Shown here one piece after another: positions 1 to 7,050 of a stretch of 18,335 bases of DNA. This DNA comes from an uncultured Lachnospiraceae bacterium (GTDB lineage: Bacteria; Bacillota; Clostridia; Lachnospirales; Lachnospiraceae): contig CAKRNI010000027.1 in NCBI GenBank assembly GCA_934370915.1, positions 1-18,335 of the forward strand, given 5' to 3'. The translations under genes were made by a program, and so were the position numbers. The notes below the pieces were generated by a model. It saw only the letters and a program-made list of their open reading frames with translations, was not told the DNA's origin and searched no databases. Each line of letters starts with the position of its first letter. The stretch's first letter is position 1.

Positions 1-222
1 CACATCATCGCCATGGAAGGTCAGGATGCGGACTGTACCGCAGCCCCGGTACTGAACGCACTGGCGATCATGATCGGGCTGGATGTCATTGATGACAGCT
101 ATATCAAGCCGATCGGAGCCAAGATCCTTACTACCATGAGACGGTATCAGAATTTTAAGATTGCGGAACTGTGTCAGTGGACGACGGACGCAGTAAGAAA
201 TGCGGTGAAAAATCAGAACTAA
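1..222 (+). CDS. C-terminal fragment of an unrecognised protein (5' truncated)
   Basis: The frame is open from the first base of the window and closes with TAA at 220-222, giving 73 residues. An ATG lies at 13, but no ribosome binding site precedes it and the frame continues upstream, so I read this as the 3' end of a longer gene that starts outside the window. The fragment begins HIIAMEGQDADC and has a hydrophobic helix-like stretch (VLNALAIMIGLDVID) followed by a basic, amphipathic tail. There is no recognisable catalytic motif and I do not assign a family. The strong terminator about 85 bases downstream fits the end of a transcription unit. Confidence that it is coding is moderate; its function is unknown. 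Confidence 0.6.
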   Translation, partial: HIIAMEGQDADCTAAPVLNALAIMIGLDVIDDSYIKPIGAKILTTMRRYQNFKIAELCQWTTDAVRNAVKNQN

Positions 223-307
223 TATATGGTTCTTTTCCGCATAAATTCCTGCTTACCGTTGATAACGTTTTAAAATATTGTCTGCGGCTCACATACTCAG
301 ACATTTG

Positions 308-370
308 CAATTAAAAAATAGACTCATTTGATTTCTAATTTTGTATCAAATGAGTCTACTTTTTTAATTG
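308..370. terminator. Bidirectional rho-independent terminator
   Basis: The arms 319-332 (TAGACTCATTTGAT) and 345-358 are perfectly complementary over 14 bp around a 12-base loop. The A-rich 5' flank (308-318) and the T-rich 3' flank (360-370) extend the pairing to 25 bp with a single bulged C at 359. A run of six T follows the stem on the plus strand and six T on the minus strand. It therefore can end both the rightward gene at 1-222 and the leftward glycosyltransferase/HAD unit. Confidence 0.9.
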
Positions 371-473
371 TTCCTCCAATTATAATGTCTCTGTCTGCAT
401 AATTTCCATGCTCTGCAAGAGCCAGCCATAGATTATTGCCAATTCGTTATTAAACTCAAAAAACCTGTTTTTC

Positions 474-1289
474 TTAATCCTGAAATATTTCCTTCAATCT
501 CTTCAACAGCCCTTCCTCATCATTCTTCCCGATCACCCTCGGTGCCCGCCTCCGCACATTCTCCGGCGCATTTCCCATCGCCGCGCCGAATCCTGCCGCA
601 TGCATCATGGAAAGGTCGCTCTCGCCGTCACCGAAGGCCGCTGCCTCTTCCGGTGAAATTCCGAGTTTTCCACAGAGTGTCTTCAAACCTTCCGACTTTT
701 CCACGCCCGCTGCCGTGATCTCCAGGTATTCCGGGTTGGAGGCCGCGGACTGAAGATCAGAGAAATCTCTTGCCAGAACTGCCGCCAGCTTTGTCATCAC
801 GTCCGGATCCCCCATGAGAAGAAATTTATGAATTCCGCCTTCTTTTTCAAATGTATCTTTAATAGACCCAATTTCAGCCGGAAATCCCACGATTCTTTCT
901 TCCCGCTGCTCTCTCCAGTCATCCCGGTCATCCACGATCCACTTCTCACCGCCGAAGGTATTGCAGGCAACGGCCGGAAAGTCCTTATCCAGCATCGCCT
1001 TCAGTTCCAACGCCCGCTTAAGCGGGATCATTTTACTGTAGATCTCATGTCCGTCGTTGTCGAGGATCAGCCCGCCGCAGAACGCGATGATCGGCGCATG
1101 GTTCCCCAGCATTCTCTTAATGACCCGCACTCCTTCCGGCGACCTCGCGGAGGTCAGGATAAACGGGATTCCCTTCCTCTCAAGCTTCAGGATCATCTCC
1201 TTCGTCCCCTCCGTGATCTGTCCGTCCGACGTCAGCAGCGTGCCGTCGATATCGCTGAATATGATCTTACATGTTTTTTCTTTTTCCAT
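474..1289 (-). CDS. Cof-type HAD-superfamily hydrolase (class IIB sugar phosphatase-like)
   Basis: A cytosolic phosphatase of the Cof/YidA-like HAD subfamily, 271 residues with the start used here, the usual length. Motif I is FSDIDGTLL with nucleophile D13 and acid D15. Motif II is LTSAR near residues 45-49. K198 in VEKSEG is the likely motif III lysine. Motif IV is GDGESD at 220-225. The region between residues about 80 and 190 is the C2-type cap expected for class IIB. Members dephosphorylate sugar phosphates, flavin or pyridoxal phosphates; the substrate cannot be read from the sequence. An ATG four codons upstream (1301) exists, but the GGAG at 1296-1299 sits six bases before the ATG at 1289, so 1289 is preferred. 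The gene follows the glycosyltransferase by 93 bases on the same strand and is probably cotranscribed with it. Confidence 0.9.
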   Translation of the reverse strand: MEKEKTCKIIFSDIDGTLLTSDGQITEGTKEMILKLERKGIPFILTSARSPEGVRVIKRMLGNHAPIIAFCGGLILDNDGHEIYSKMIPLKRALELKAMLDKDFPAVACNTFGGEKWIVDDRDDWREQREERIVGFPAEIGSIKDTFEKEGGIHKFLLMGDPDVMTKLAAVLARDFSDLQSAASNPEYLEITAAGVEKSEGLKTLCGKLGISPEEAAAFGDGESDLSMMHAAGFGAAMGNAPENVRRRAPRVIGKNDEEGLLKRLKEIFQD

Positions 1290-1382
1290 CTTTATCTCCA
1301 TATTTTGATGTTTATCCGTTGTATTTCCACACCGGTACGACTGCCTGACGCAGTCCGCAGCTTCGCGCGAATGCGCCTTCTC

Positions 1383-2708
1383 CTATCCCCGCTGCAAAAT
1401 ACTCCTCTCATTCTCCCGCACTTTCTGTTCCAGCAGCGTATACTGTCTGATCTCTTCCTCTGTAAAATTTCCAAACTTCGCCTGATAGTAATCGTTCTCC
1501 GCTGCCTCAAGATCCGGAATCACAACTTCTGATGCCGGAAGAAGTTCCAGTCGGATCCTTCGTTCTGTTCCCCGCCTTCTCGGAAGCTCCGTTACCTCCA
1601 CCATCTTTTTCGCGGACAACCGCTGGATCGCCACCGCAAGGTCTCCGCGGCCGAGATTTATAAGATCCGCAAGATTCTTTCTGCTCAGCTCATGGCTTGT
1701 GTCCTTCAGGTATAAAAGCAGGGAAAGTTCCTCCATCGTCATATCGTGCTTCAATGCCGCTGACTCCAGATATCTCTCCAGAAGTTTCCGGTCCCGGTAT
1801 TTATCCACGATGATTCCATCATCGGAAATCACCTCCGGCAGCGCACTGCTCCGCTCCTCTCCGAGCTTCCGGTTTCCGGGGATCGATGCCGGGAAAACAA
1901 AGCCGTCCTTCGCTGCATCCACCAGAAAATGGTACACCTGAAGCCGGTTTTTTTCATAATCTTCCTCGTCCAGCACATGCTTATAAAAGTTGTTGTAATA
2001 CTCAAACATCATGAGCTTCATCTTCACAGTCTTCGTGATGCTGATCTTCTGGTTCACCAGCGAACCTTTTGTCTTTACATAATAGTACACCGGTGTCCGC
2101 AGCGCGTAGAATGTCTCTGCGTAACGGACATACTCCAGATTAAACATAAAATCCTCGCACCAGCTGATCTCCGCATCCATCCGGATCCCGAAGCGGTTTA
2201 CGAGATCGCGCCGGTAAAGCTTGTTCCACAGCACTCCATAGTAATAATCTGCCGGGTTTTCCATCATAAACGACGCGAATTCCTCCCGGTCGATCACGCG
2301 GTCCGACTCGATGTCCCCTTTTCTGGATACCATATCCCCAACGACGCGGTAAAAATCGGAAATCACCATATCACAGCCATGTTCCTCTGCCGCCCGGACC
2401 ATAAGCTTTGTCGCATCCGGCGTCAACCAGTCATCGCTGTCCACAAACTGGAGATACGTTCCCTTTGCCCTTTCTATTCCCTGATTTCTCGTATCCGAAA
2501 CTCCGGAATTTTCTTTGTGGATCACCACCACACGCTCGTCCGTCTTCGCATACGCATCACAGATCGAGCCTGACATATCTCTGCTCCCATCATCTACGAG
2601 GATCAGTTCAAAATCTTTATATTCCTGTCCGAGAATGCTGTCCACACAGCGGTTCAGAAATTTTTCCGCATTATAGACAGGAACAATTATACTGACGGTC
2701 GGTTTCAT
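1383..2708 (-). CDS. Family 2 glycosyltransferase with C-terminal MarR-like winged-helix domain
   Basis: 441 residues. Residues 1-215 are a typical GT-A glycosyltransferase of family 2. They start with VSIIVPVYNAEKFL, have the nucleotide-binding VDDGS at 38-42, the DXD-type metal site FVDSDDW at 88-94, and the WNKLY and EDFMFN signatures at 161-165 and 185-190. Such enzymes move a sugar from a nucleotide sugar onto a polysaccharide or lipid acceptor at the inner membrane face. Residues about 310-437 are not part of this fold. They read like a MarR-family winged helix: EELSLLLYLKD, then LSRKNLADLINLGRGDLAVAI as a helix-turn-helix, KKMVEVTELPRRRGTERRIRLEL as the wing, then FTEEEIRQYTLLEQKVREN as a dimerisation-type helix. 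Both halves are in one open frame with no sign of a frameshift. The ribosome binding site GGAGGAGG lies just upstream. The HAD phosphatase follows on the same strand. The transferase call is firm; the winged-helix call is by pattern only. Confidence 0.88.
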   Translation of the reverse strand: MKPTVSIIVPVYNAEKFLNRCVDSILGQEYKDFELILVDDGSRDMSGSICDAYAKTDERVVVIHKENSGVSDTRNQGIERAKGTYLQFVDSDDWLTPDATKLMVRAAEEHGCDMVISDFYRVVGDMVSRKGDIESDRVIDREEFASFMMENPADYYYGVLWNKLYRRDLVNRFGIRMDAEISWCEDFMFNLEYVRYAETFYALRTPVYYYVKTKGSLVNQKISITKTVKMKLMMFEYYNNFYKHVLDEEDYEKNRLQVYHFLVDAAKDGFVFPASIPGNRKLGEERSSALPEVISDDGIIVDKYRDRKLLERYLESAALKHDMTMEELSLLLYLKDTSHELSRKNLADLINLGRGDLAVAIQRLSAKKMVEVTELPRRRGTERRIRLELLPASEVVIPDLEAAENDYYQAKFGNFTEEEIRQYTLLEQKVRENERSILQRG

Positions 2709-2726
2709 TCTCCTCCTCCATTCTTT

Positions 2727-2756
2727 ATAATAACCTGTTGGAATATCTCCTATGAA
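2727..2756 (-). promoter_or_regulatory. Candidate sigma-A promoter for the glycosyltransferase unit
   Basis: Reading the minus strand, TTCATA (2751-2756) and TATTAT (2727-2732) are separated by 18 bases, a moderate match to the sigma-A consensus. The start would fall just before the GGAGGAGG ribosome binding site, leaving a very short leader. The AT-rich surroundings make chance matches likely. Confidence 0.35.
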
Positions 2757-2825
2757 ATAAATTCACTATGCGATCTATCATATCATATTTTTCTCACAAT
2801 ACGCGATTTATTTTCTTAAATTCTC

Positions 2826-2853
2826 TTGACTTTTGAAAATCTGTGACTATAAT
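2826..2853 (+). promoter_or_regulatory. Sigma-A promoter of the T-box/TRAP operon
   Basis: TTGACT at 2826-2831 and a perfect TATAAT at 2848-2853 are separated by 16 bases. The expected start is near 2860, immediately before the T-box stem region, which supports the call. Confidence 0.85.
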
Positions 2854-2859
2854 AAAGGG

Positions 2860-3152
2860 CAGTTTCAAATATTTCCTGCGATGATGGGAACGCTCTTAAC
2901 GAAGGTCTTTCAGAGAGCAGCTGGCTGGTGAAAAGCTGCAGACACCGCGTTACAGACAATCCTCCCGGAGCTAACCACTGAAAGTGTTCCAAGTAGGCTG
3001 GTTCGGTTTACACCCGTTAACGTGTTGCCTGTTAATTTTTCATATTTGAAAAACGACGGGATCGAGAGGCTGTTTTTTTGACAGCAATAAGAGTGGTACC
3101 GCAGAAGTTTCGCTTCTGTCTCTTAAAAAATAAGAGACAGGAGTTTTTTTTT
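2860..3152 (+). ncRNA. T-box leader (tRNA-responsive riboswitch)
   Basis: A cis-acting leader that binds a specific uncharged tRNA and switches between antiterminator and terminator. The T-box sequence GTGGTACCGCA is at 3093-3103. Stem I signs are AGAGAGC at 2912-2918 and a distal hairpin GCAGCT/AGCTGC (2917-2922 with 2934-2939) whose loop holds GGTG. AGTAGG at 2992-2997 and CCGTTA at 3014-3019 mark the conserved stem II/IIA region. A small GCTGT/ACAGC hairpin near 3069-3085 fits stem III. The specifier is not certain. By comparison with the glyQS arrangement it should lie in ACAGACA at 2952-2958, with GAC (Asp, 2955-2957) or ACA (Thr, 2956-2958) as candidates. The specifier-loop AGTA motif on the 5' side is not obvious. 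The first gene downstream is a TRAP solute-binding protein, an uncommon target. Confidence 0.9.
3113..3152 (+). terminator. T-box regulated terminator
   Basis: The 10-bp perfect stem CTGTCTCTTA (3116-3125) with 3131-3140 closes an A5 loop and extends by three more pairs to 3113/3143. It is followed by nine T (3144-3152). It lies directly after the T-box sequence, as expected for the alternative fold formed when the tRNA is charged. Confidence 0.92.
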
Positions 3153-3163
3153 GCCCCGAAAGC

Positions 3164-3224
3164 GTTGTCAGGCGGACAGACAGACCGCGTGCTTGCACGC
3201 AGGGCTGTCTGTACATCTGACAAC
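3164..3224 (+). repeat. Three-tier nested hairpin in the TRAP operon 5' region
   Basis: Three perfect inverted repeats share one axis: GTTGTCAG (3164-3171) with 3217-3224, ACAGACAG (3176-3183) with 3205-3212, and GCGTGC (3187-3192) with GCACGC (3195-3200) around a two-base loop. They lie between the T-box terminator and dctP. No poly-T follows, so it is not a normal terminator. As RNA it would form one rod of about 61 bases. Function unknown. Confidence 0.8.
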
Positions 3225-3226
3225 CA

Positions 3227-3274
3227 AGCCGGCATGAGTAAGCAGGGCGAAAGCCCGGATTACGAATGCCGGCT
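3227..3274 (+). repeat. Hairpin with GAAA tetraloop in the TRAP operon 5' region
   Basis: AGCCGGCAT (3227-3235) pairs perfectly with ATGCCGGCT (3266-3274). Inside, GGGC-GAAA-GCCC (3245-3256) makes a second stem closed by a GNRA-type tetraloop. It begins two bases after the preceding hairpin and ends where the next one starts, so the three look like one composite element. Confidence 0.75.
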
Positions 3275-3346
3275 GAGATTGCGGGAGCACGCAGTGCGGA
3301 GCAATCTCCTTTCGCTCACCGTGCGGAGCAATCTCCTTTCGCGCAC
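3275..3346 (+). repeat. Palindrome plus 22-base direct repeat upstream of dctP
   Basis: GAGATTGC (3275-3282) pairs with GCAATCTC (3301-3308), with GCAC/GTGC inside. A 22-base unit beginning GTGCGGAGCAATCTCC is present twice, at 3294-3315 and 3321-3342, with a 27-base period and perfect identity. The second copy is itself bounded by GTGCG (3321-3325) and CGCAC (3342-3346). From 3347 to 3448 I see only an AT-rich run with a possible -10 (TATAAT, 3410-3415) that lacks a good -35. Confidence 0.75.
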
Positions 3347-3448
3347 TTTGCCAACACCACCATCAATTCCTTAGTTTCTTACCTGCGAGGGGCAGTTAAG
3401 ATATATACTTATAATCAATCTATTCTTAAAAGATTTCAGGAGGTCATT

Positions 3449-4528
3449 ATGAAAAAAAGTGCAAAATTATTATCCGCCGTTATGGCAGGCGCTATGGTTC
3501 TTTCCATGGCAGGCTGCGGCTCTTCCAGCAATTCCGCTGAGACAACTGCTGCTGCCGCTGAGACAACAGCCGCTGCCGCTGATTCTTCCGCTGCTGAGAG
3601 CAAGGAAGAGACTTCAAACGCAGACGCAACCGTAATAAAACTCGGTACGACCGTAAACGAGCAGGACAGCTTCCAGGTATGTGCAGATAAATTCGCTGAA
3701 CTCGTAAAAGAGCGCACAAACGGCGCTTACGAGATCGAGATCCATCCGAACGGAGCTCTCGGTGACGAGCGTACCATGCTTGAGAGCATGCAGATGGGCA
3801 CTCTTGATATGGGTATCATCACAAGCGGTCCGTTCGTAAACTTCTCCAGCGCTATGGGCGTTCTCGATATGCCGTTCCTGTTCGCAAACAACGAGGAAGC
3901 TTACAAAGTTCTCGACGGTGAGATCGGTAAAGAGCTTCTCGGAACACTTGAGGATGCTGACTTAAAGGGCCTCGCATACGCAGAGCGTGGTTTCCGTAAC
4001 ATCACAAACAGCAAGAAGCCGATCACAAACGCGGCTGACGTTGCAGGCTTAAAGCTCCGTGTCATGGAGAACGACGTTTACACAGCTACCTTCAAGGCTC
4101 TTGATGTAAACGCAGTTCCGATGGCATGGTCCGACGCTTTAACAGCTCTTCAGCAGGGCACCATCGACGGCGAGGAGAACCCGATCAACGTTATCTACTC
4201 CTACAAGCTCTGGGAGTCCCAGAAGTATGTAACCCTTGACCGTCATTCCTACTCCACAGCGATCATCACCATGAGCAACGACCTCTTCAAGTCCTTACCG
4301 GAAGATGTTCAGAAGATCTTCGAGGAATCCGCACAGGAAGCTGCTGAGTACGAGCGCCAGTGGGTTGCAGATCAGGAAGCTGACCAGCTTCAGGAGATCA
4401 AGGATCATGGTATGGAAGTCATCGAGAACCCGGATGTAGACAGCTTCCGTGCAGCTGTTCAGAGCGTATATGACGCTTACCCGGATTACGCTGATTACAT
4501 CAAAAGAATCCAGGACGCATTAAAGTAA
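3449..4528 (+). CDS. dctP: TRAP transporter solute-binding lipoprotein, DctP family
   Basis: 359 residues. It binds an organic acid outside the cell and delivers it to the DctQ/DctM membrane pair for sodium-driven import. The signal peptide ends in a lipobox (SMAGC) with the lipidated cysteine at residue 23, so it is membrane-anchored. An Ala/Thr/Ser/Glu-rich linker (residues 24-60) follows. The mature domain starts near VIKLGTT and contains the DctP landmarks: LRVMEN with R204, the usual carboxylate-binding arginine, PMAWSDALTALQQGTIDGEENP around 224-245, and the C-terminal helical region. The AGGAGGT at 3438-3444 places the start at the ATG at 3449; an open frame runs further upstream without a binding site and is rejected. 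Codons are strongly biased, suggesting high expression. DctP-type ligands are usually C4-dicarboxylates, sugar acids or keto acids; the ligand here is not determined. Confidence 0.95.
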   Translation: MKKSAKLLSAVMAGAMVLSMAGCGSSSNSAETTAAAAETTAAAADSSAAESKEETSNADATVIKLGTTVNEQDSFQVCADKFAELVKERTNGAYEIEIHPNGALGDERTMLESMQMGTLDMGIITSGPFVNFSSAMGVLDMPFLFANNEEAYKVLDGEIGKELLGTLEDADLKGLAYAERGFRNITNSKKPITNAADVAGLKLRVMENDVYTATFKALDVNAVPMAWSDALTALQQGTIDGEENPINVIYSYKLWESQKYVTLDRHSYSTAIITMSNDLFKSLPEDVQKIFEESAQEAAEYERQWVADQEADQLQEIKDHGMEVIENPDVDSFRAAVQSVYDAYPDYADYIKRIQDALK

Positions 4529-4562
4529 TTTCGCAACTGTTTGATTTTAAAGTTCGGTGCTG

Positions 4563-4686
4563 AAATCCGTTAACATTGCCCCGGCAATGGGATTTTGAAG
4601 CATGTGATCCGGCTGCCAGGGAAACCCAGGCAGCCGGAACTGTTACCACTGCTGTATTGTACGGAATTTTCAGTTCAGAAAATTCC
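4563..4686 (+). other. Cluster of three hairpins between dctP and dctQ
   Basis: The 235-base gap holds three consecutive perfect hairpins. CATTGCC/GGCAATG (4574-4580 with 4583-4589) is flanked by AAATCC (4563-4568) with GGATTT (4590-4595). TCCGGCTGCC (4608-4617) pairs with 4629-4638, with an inner GGG-AAA-CCC. GGAATTTTC (4663-4671) pairs with 4678-4686. None is followed by a T-run, so these are more likely mRNA-stabilising or processing structures that let the binding protein be made in excess over the permease than terminators. Confidence 0.7.
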
Positions 4687-4763
4687 AACTCGCGTACTGT
4701 AAATCAGAACCGCCTTCAGCACTTTCCATGTAATTGTTTCGGTTTTCAAAGGAGGAAACACCG

Positions 4764-5252
4764 TTGGCTTTCGTTAAGGGATTTCACAAACTCAGCGATG
4801 TTCTGGACACCATCTGTTCCTACATCATCGTTGTCATGCTCGGCGCCATGGTCGTGATCACCGGCGCACAGATCGTCTGCCGTATGGCATTCACCGCTCT
4901 CTCCTGGAGTGAGGAAGCGACCCGTTACCTTTTAGTCTGGTCATCATTTTTAGGCGCAAGCTGTGTATACAAGCACAGCGGCCATATCTCCATCACCTTC
5001 GTTCAGGATATGGTTCCGGCCGCGTTAAGCAAAGTCTTAAAGCTTCTCGTCCATGTGGTCTGCGCAATTCTCTTTGTTGTCGTGATCATCTATGGTATGA
5101 AATACTTCGGAAAACAGGGAAACCAGCTGTCCGCAGCGATGCGTCTTCCCATGAAATATATTTACCTCTGCATTCCGGTAGGATGCGGATTCATGTTCAT
5201 CCATGCAGTAGATGCGGTTCTTGGACTTTTATTTGGAAAGGAGGAGGCATAA
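4764..5252 (+). CDS. dctQ: TRAP transporter small permease, DctQ family
   Basis: 162 residues with four hydrophobic segments, the DctQ pattern. The segments are IIVVMLGAMVVITGAQIV, LLVWSSFLGASCVY, VVCAILFVVVIIYGM and YLCIPVGCGFMFIHAV. The family signature WSEEATRYLLVWSSFLGA is present between the first two. It forms the membrane complex with DctM that accepts substrate from DctP. The start is TTG at 4764, eight bases after GGAGG (4751-4755); another in-frame TTG at 4734 lies upstream of that site and is not used here. The stop is one base from the dctM start, so translation is probably coupled. Confidence 0.93.
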   Translation: MAFVKGFHKLSDVLDTICSYIIVVMLGAMVVITGAQIVCRMAFTALSWSEEATRYLLVWSSFLGASCVYKHSGHISITFVQDMVPAALSKVLKLLVHVVCAILFVVVIIYGMKYFGKQGNQLSAAMRLPMKYIYLCIPVGCGFMFIHAVDAVLGLLFGKEEA

Positions 5253-5253
5253 C

Positions 5254-6513
5254 ATGGCAGCATTATTATTCATTTCCTTTATCGTTCTGCTTCTGATCGG
5301 CGTTCCGGTCGCATTCGCGATCGCGGCGGCAGCTCTCCTCGTCCTCTTAAAAGGCGATGTAAAGCTCCTGATCCTCGTACAGCGTATGTTTGCCAGCACT
5401 GACTCCTTCTCCCTGATCGCAGTCCCCTTCTTCATCTTTGCCGGGGATCTTCTCGCAAAGGGAAAGGTTTCCAGAGTCCTCGTTGAGTTCGCCGAGTCCT
5501 TACTCGGTATGTTAAAGGGCGGTCTTTCCATCGTATCTGTCCTTGCAGGCATGTTCTTCGCGGCGATCTCCGGTTCCGGTGCCGCCACGACAGCCGCTGT
5601 CGGCGCAACACTGATCCCGGAGTTAAAGAAACGCGGATACCGCGAAGATTCCGCTGCTGCCCTGATCGCAGCTGCCGGAACCATCGGTGTCGTTATCCCG
5701 CCGTCCGTTCCGATGGTATTATATGCCGTTATCTCTGAGGACAGCGTAAACACACTTTTCAAGAACGGCTTTGTTCCTGGCGTTTTAATGGGTGTGATCC
5801 TCATTGCGATCTCCCTCTACCAGGCTCACAAGTTCAACTACCCGAAAGGAAAGGCTTTCTCTGTCGGAAACGTGCTGCGAACCTTCAAGGAAGCGATCTG
5901 GGGAATCTTAATGCCGGTCATCATCCTCGGCGGAATCTTCTCCGGTTACTTCACACCGTCTGAGGCAGCTGCCGTAGCGGTCATCTACGCGATCTTCGTC
6001 TCCTTCTTTATCTACCGCGACCTTGACTTCAAGGGTCTCGTTGAGATCATGAAGGGAAGTGCAAAGACATCCGCTGTCATCATGATCATCATCGCATGCA
6101 GCGGTCCGTTCGGCTGGGTTCTCGCAAACTACAAGATCCCGGAGGCCATCGCAAGCGGAGTATTGGGAATCTCCACAAACAAGTATGTGATCATGTTCCT
6201 GATCTCCCTGATCATCCTGCTCGCCGGAGTCTTTATGGAGACCTCCTCCGCGATCATTATTCTTTCCCCGGTGTTCCTGCCGCTTGTCAAGGCCATGGGC
6301 ATCAGCACCGTACATTTCGGAATCCTGTTCGTAGTTGGTATCGCTATCGGCATGATCACACCGCCGGTTGCCATCAACCTCTTCGTTGCTTCCGGTATCA
6401 CGGGACTTCCGATCGAGCGGATCTCCAAATCTGTTATCCCGTACCTGATCGGACTGATCATCGTATTCTTCATGATCGTATATGTTCCGCTTCTGATCCC
6501 GGGACTTATGTAA
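5254..6513 (+). CDS. dctM: TRAP transporter large permease, DctM family
   Basis: 419 residues, close to the usual 425, almost entirely hydrophobic, consistent with the 11-13 membrane helices of DctM, the ion-coupled transport channel. Recognisable stretches are the N-terminal LLLIGVPVAFAIA, FAAISGSGAATTAAVGATLIPE near residues 107-128, the GTIGVVIPPSVPMVLYA segment and ITPPVAINLFV near the C-terminus. GGAGGAGG within the end of dctQ precedes the ATG at 5254. The gene ends the dctPQM operon and is followed by two terminators. The substrate is not determined by the sequence. Confidence 0.95.
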   Translation: MAALLFISFIVLLLIGVPVAFAIAAAALLVLLKGDVKLLILVQRMFASTDSFSLIAVPFFIFAGDLLAKGKVSRVLVEFAESLLGMLKGGLSIVSVLAGMFFAAISGSGAATTAAVGATLIPELKKRGYREDSAAALIAAAGTIGVVIPPSVPMVLYAVISEDSVNTLFKNGFVPGVLMGVILIAISLYQAHKFNYPKGKAFSVGNVLRTFKEAIWGILMPVIILGGIFSGYFTPSEAAAVAVIYAIFVSFFIYRDLDFKGLVEIMKGSAKTSAVIMIIIACSGPFGWVLANYKIPEAIASGVLGISTNKYVIMFLISLIILLAGVFMETSSAIIILSPVFLPLVKAMGISTVHFGILFVVGIAIGMITPPVAINLFVASGITGLPIERISKSVIPYLIGLIIVFFMIVYVPLLIPGLM

Positions 6514-6521
6514 TCGCAAAA

Positions 6522-6557
6522 AAAGTCCGCCGAACCTTTCACGATTCGGCGGACTTT
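6522..6557. terminator. Rho-independent terminator between dctM and spoVG, probably bidirectional
   Basis: A 13-bp perfect stem, AAAGTCCGCCGAA (6522-6534) with 6545-6557, closes a 10-base loop. The plus strand continues with a broken T-run; the minus strand continues with at least four further T past the stem, so it fits both the TRAP operon and the convergent spoVG unit. Confidence 0.88.
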
Positions 6558-6574
6558 CTATTTCCCCATTCACA

Positions 6575-6600
6575 AGCCGCTGTCCGCGGCTATATTTTTT
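6575..6600 (+). terminator. Second rho-independent terminator of the TRAP operon
   Basis: AGCCGC (6575-6580) pairs with GCGGCT (6586-6591) around a five-base loop and is followed by ATATTTTTT. It is in tandem with the terminator ending at 6557. Confidence 0.7.
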
Positions 6601-6646
6601 GCAGGACCTGCGCCAGGCTGTCACTCCGGACAAGTTTCCCGGAAAA

Positions 6647-6922
6647 CTAAACTGCCTGCGCTTCCTCCAGTGTGGTTGTCTCGTACTTGTCGAGGATCAC
6701 TCTCTGGATCATGTCCCGTGTTCCGGAATTGATCGGATGGGCGATATCGCGGTATTCGCCGTCAGCAGCTTTTCTGCTCGGCATCGCGATAAACAGGCCT
6801 TTCTCCCCTTCAATGACCTTGATATCGTGGATCACAAACTCGTTGTCCAGTGTGATGGACACGATCGCCTTCATCTTTCCCTCTTTCTCAATTCTTCTCA
6901 CACGTACATCTGTTACCTGCAT
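6647..6922 (-). CDS. spoVG: SpoVG family regulator
   Basis: 91 residues, the normal SpoVG size. It starts [11 protein letters not shown] and contains the family core of [20 protein letters not shown], the LFIAMPSRK motif and [15 protein letters not shown]. SpoVG is a small DNA/RNA-binding protein that affects septation and sporulation in Bacillus and virulence or capsule genes in staphylococci. The start at 6922 is set by GGGGGAGG five bases upstream; an ATG seven codons earlier lacks such a site. It lies 128 bases after glgD on the same strand. A TTGACT box on the minus strand in that gap suggests its own promoter, but the spacing to an AT-rich -10 is short, so this is weak. Confidence 0.96.
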   Translation of the reverse strand: MQVTDVRVRRIEKEGKMKAIVSITLDNEFVIHDIKVIEGEKGLFIAMPSRKAADGEYRDIAHPINSGTRDMIQRVILDKYETTTLEEAQAV

Positions 6923-7050
6923 AATAACCTCCCCCATCTGCACTCCCCGCAGATTTTATGTAATCACCGGCCAGTCAATATTTGAATGCCTGTCTTTCTG
7001 CCTTTGCCGCACCGTCCGGAATATCCCGTCTCCGAACTGCGGCGCCCTTT

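Noticed and set aside
3294..3342. Possible CRISPR-like repeat.
   Set aside because: Only two copies with a five-base spacer, and no cas genes; it is a short tandem duplication.
2860..3346. A tRNA or other structured RNA gene in the leader.
   Set aside because: No acceptor/T-loop pattern was found; the T-box consensus and terminator explain 2860-3152, and the remainder has no tRNA features.
3410..3415. Perfect TATAAT before dctP that could be a second promoter bypassing the T-box.
   Set aside because: No -35 match at 15-19 bases upstream and no extended -10 TG; kept only as a possibility.
3266..3448. Upstream extension of the dctP frame and a 98-codon open frame at 3078-3374.
   Set aside because: Both run through the T-box terminator or palindromic region. 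The lipoprotein signal and AGGAGGT fix the dctP start at 3449, and the repeats rather than codons explain the sequence.
5908..6633. Long open frames opposite dctM (also 5229-5804) and opposite other genes (828-1532, 12513-13145, 14512-15228).
   Set aside because: They lie antisense to clearly recognised genes, have no family motifs, show His/Arg/Asp-rich composition typical of shadow frames, and lack ribosome binding sites.
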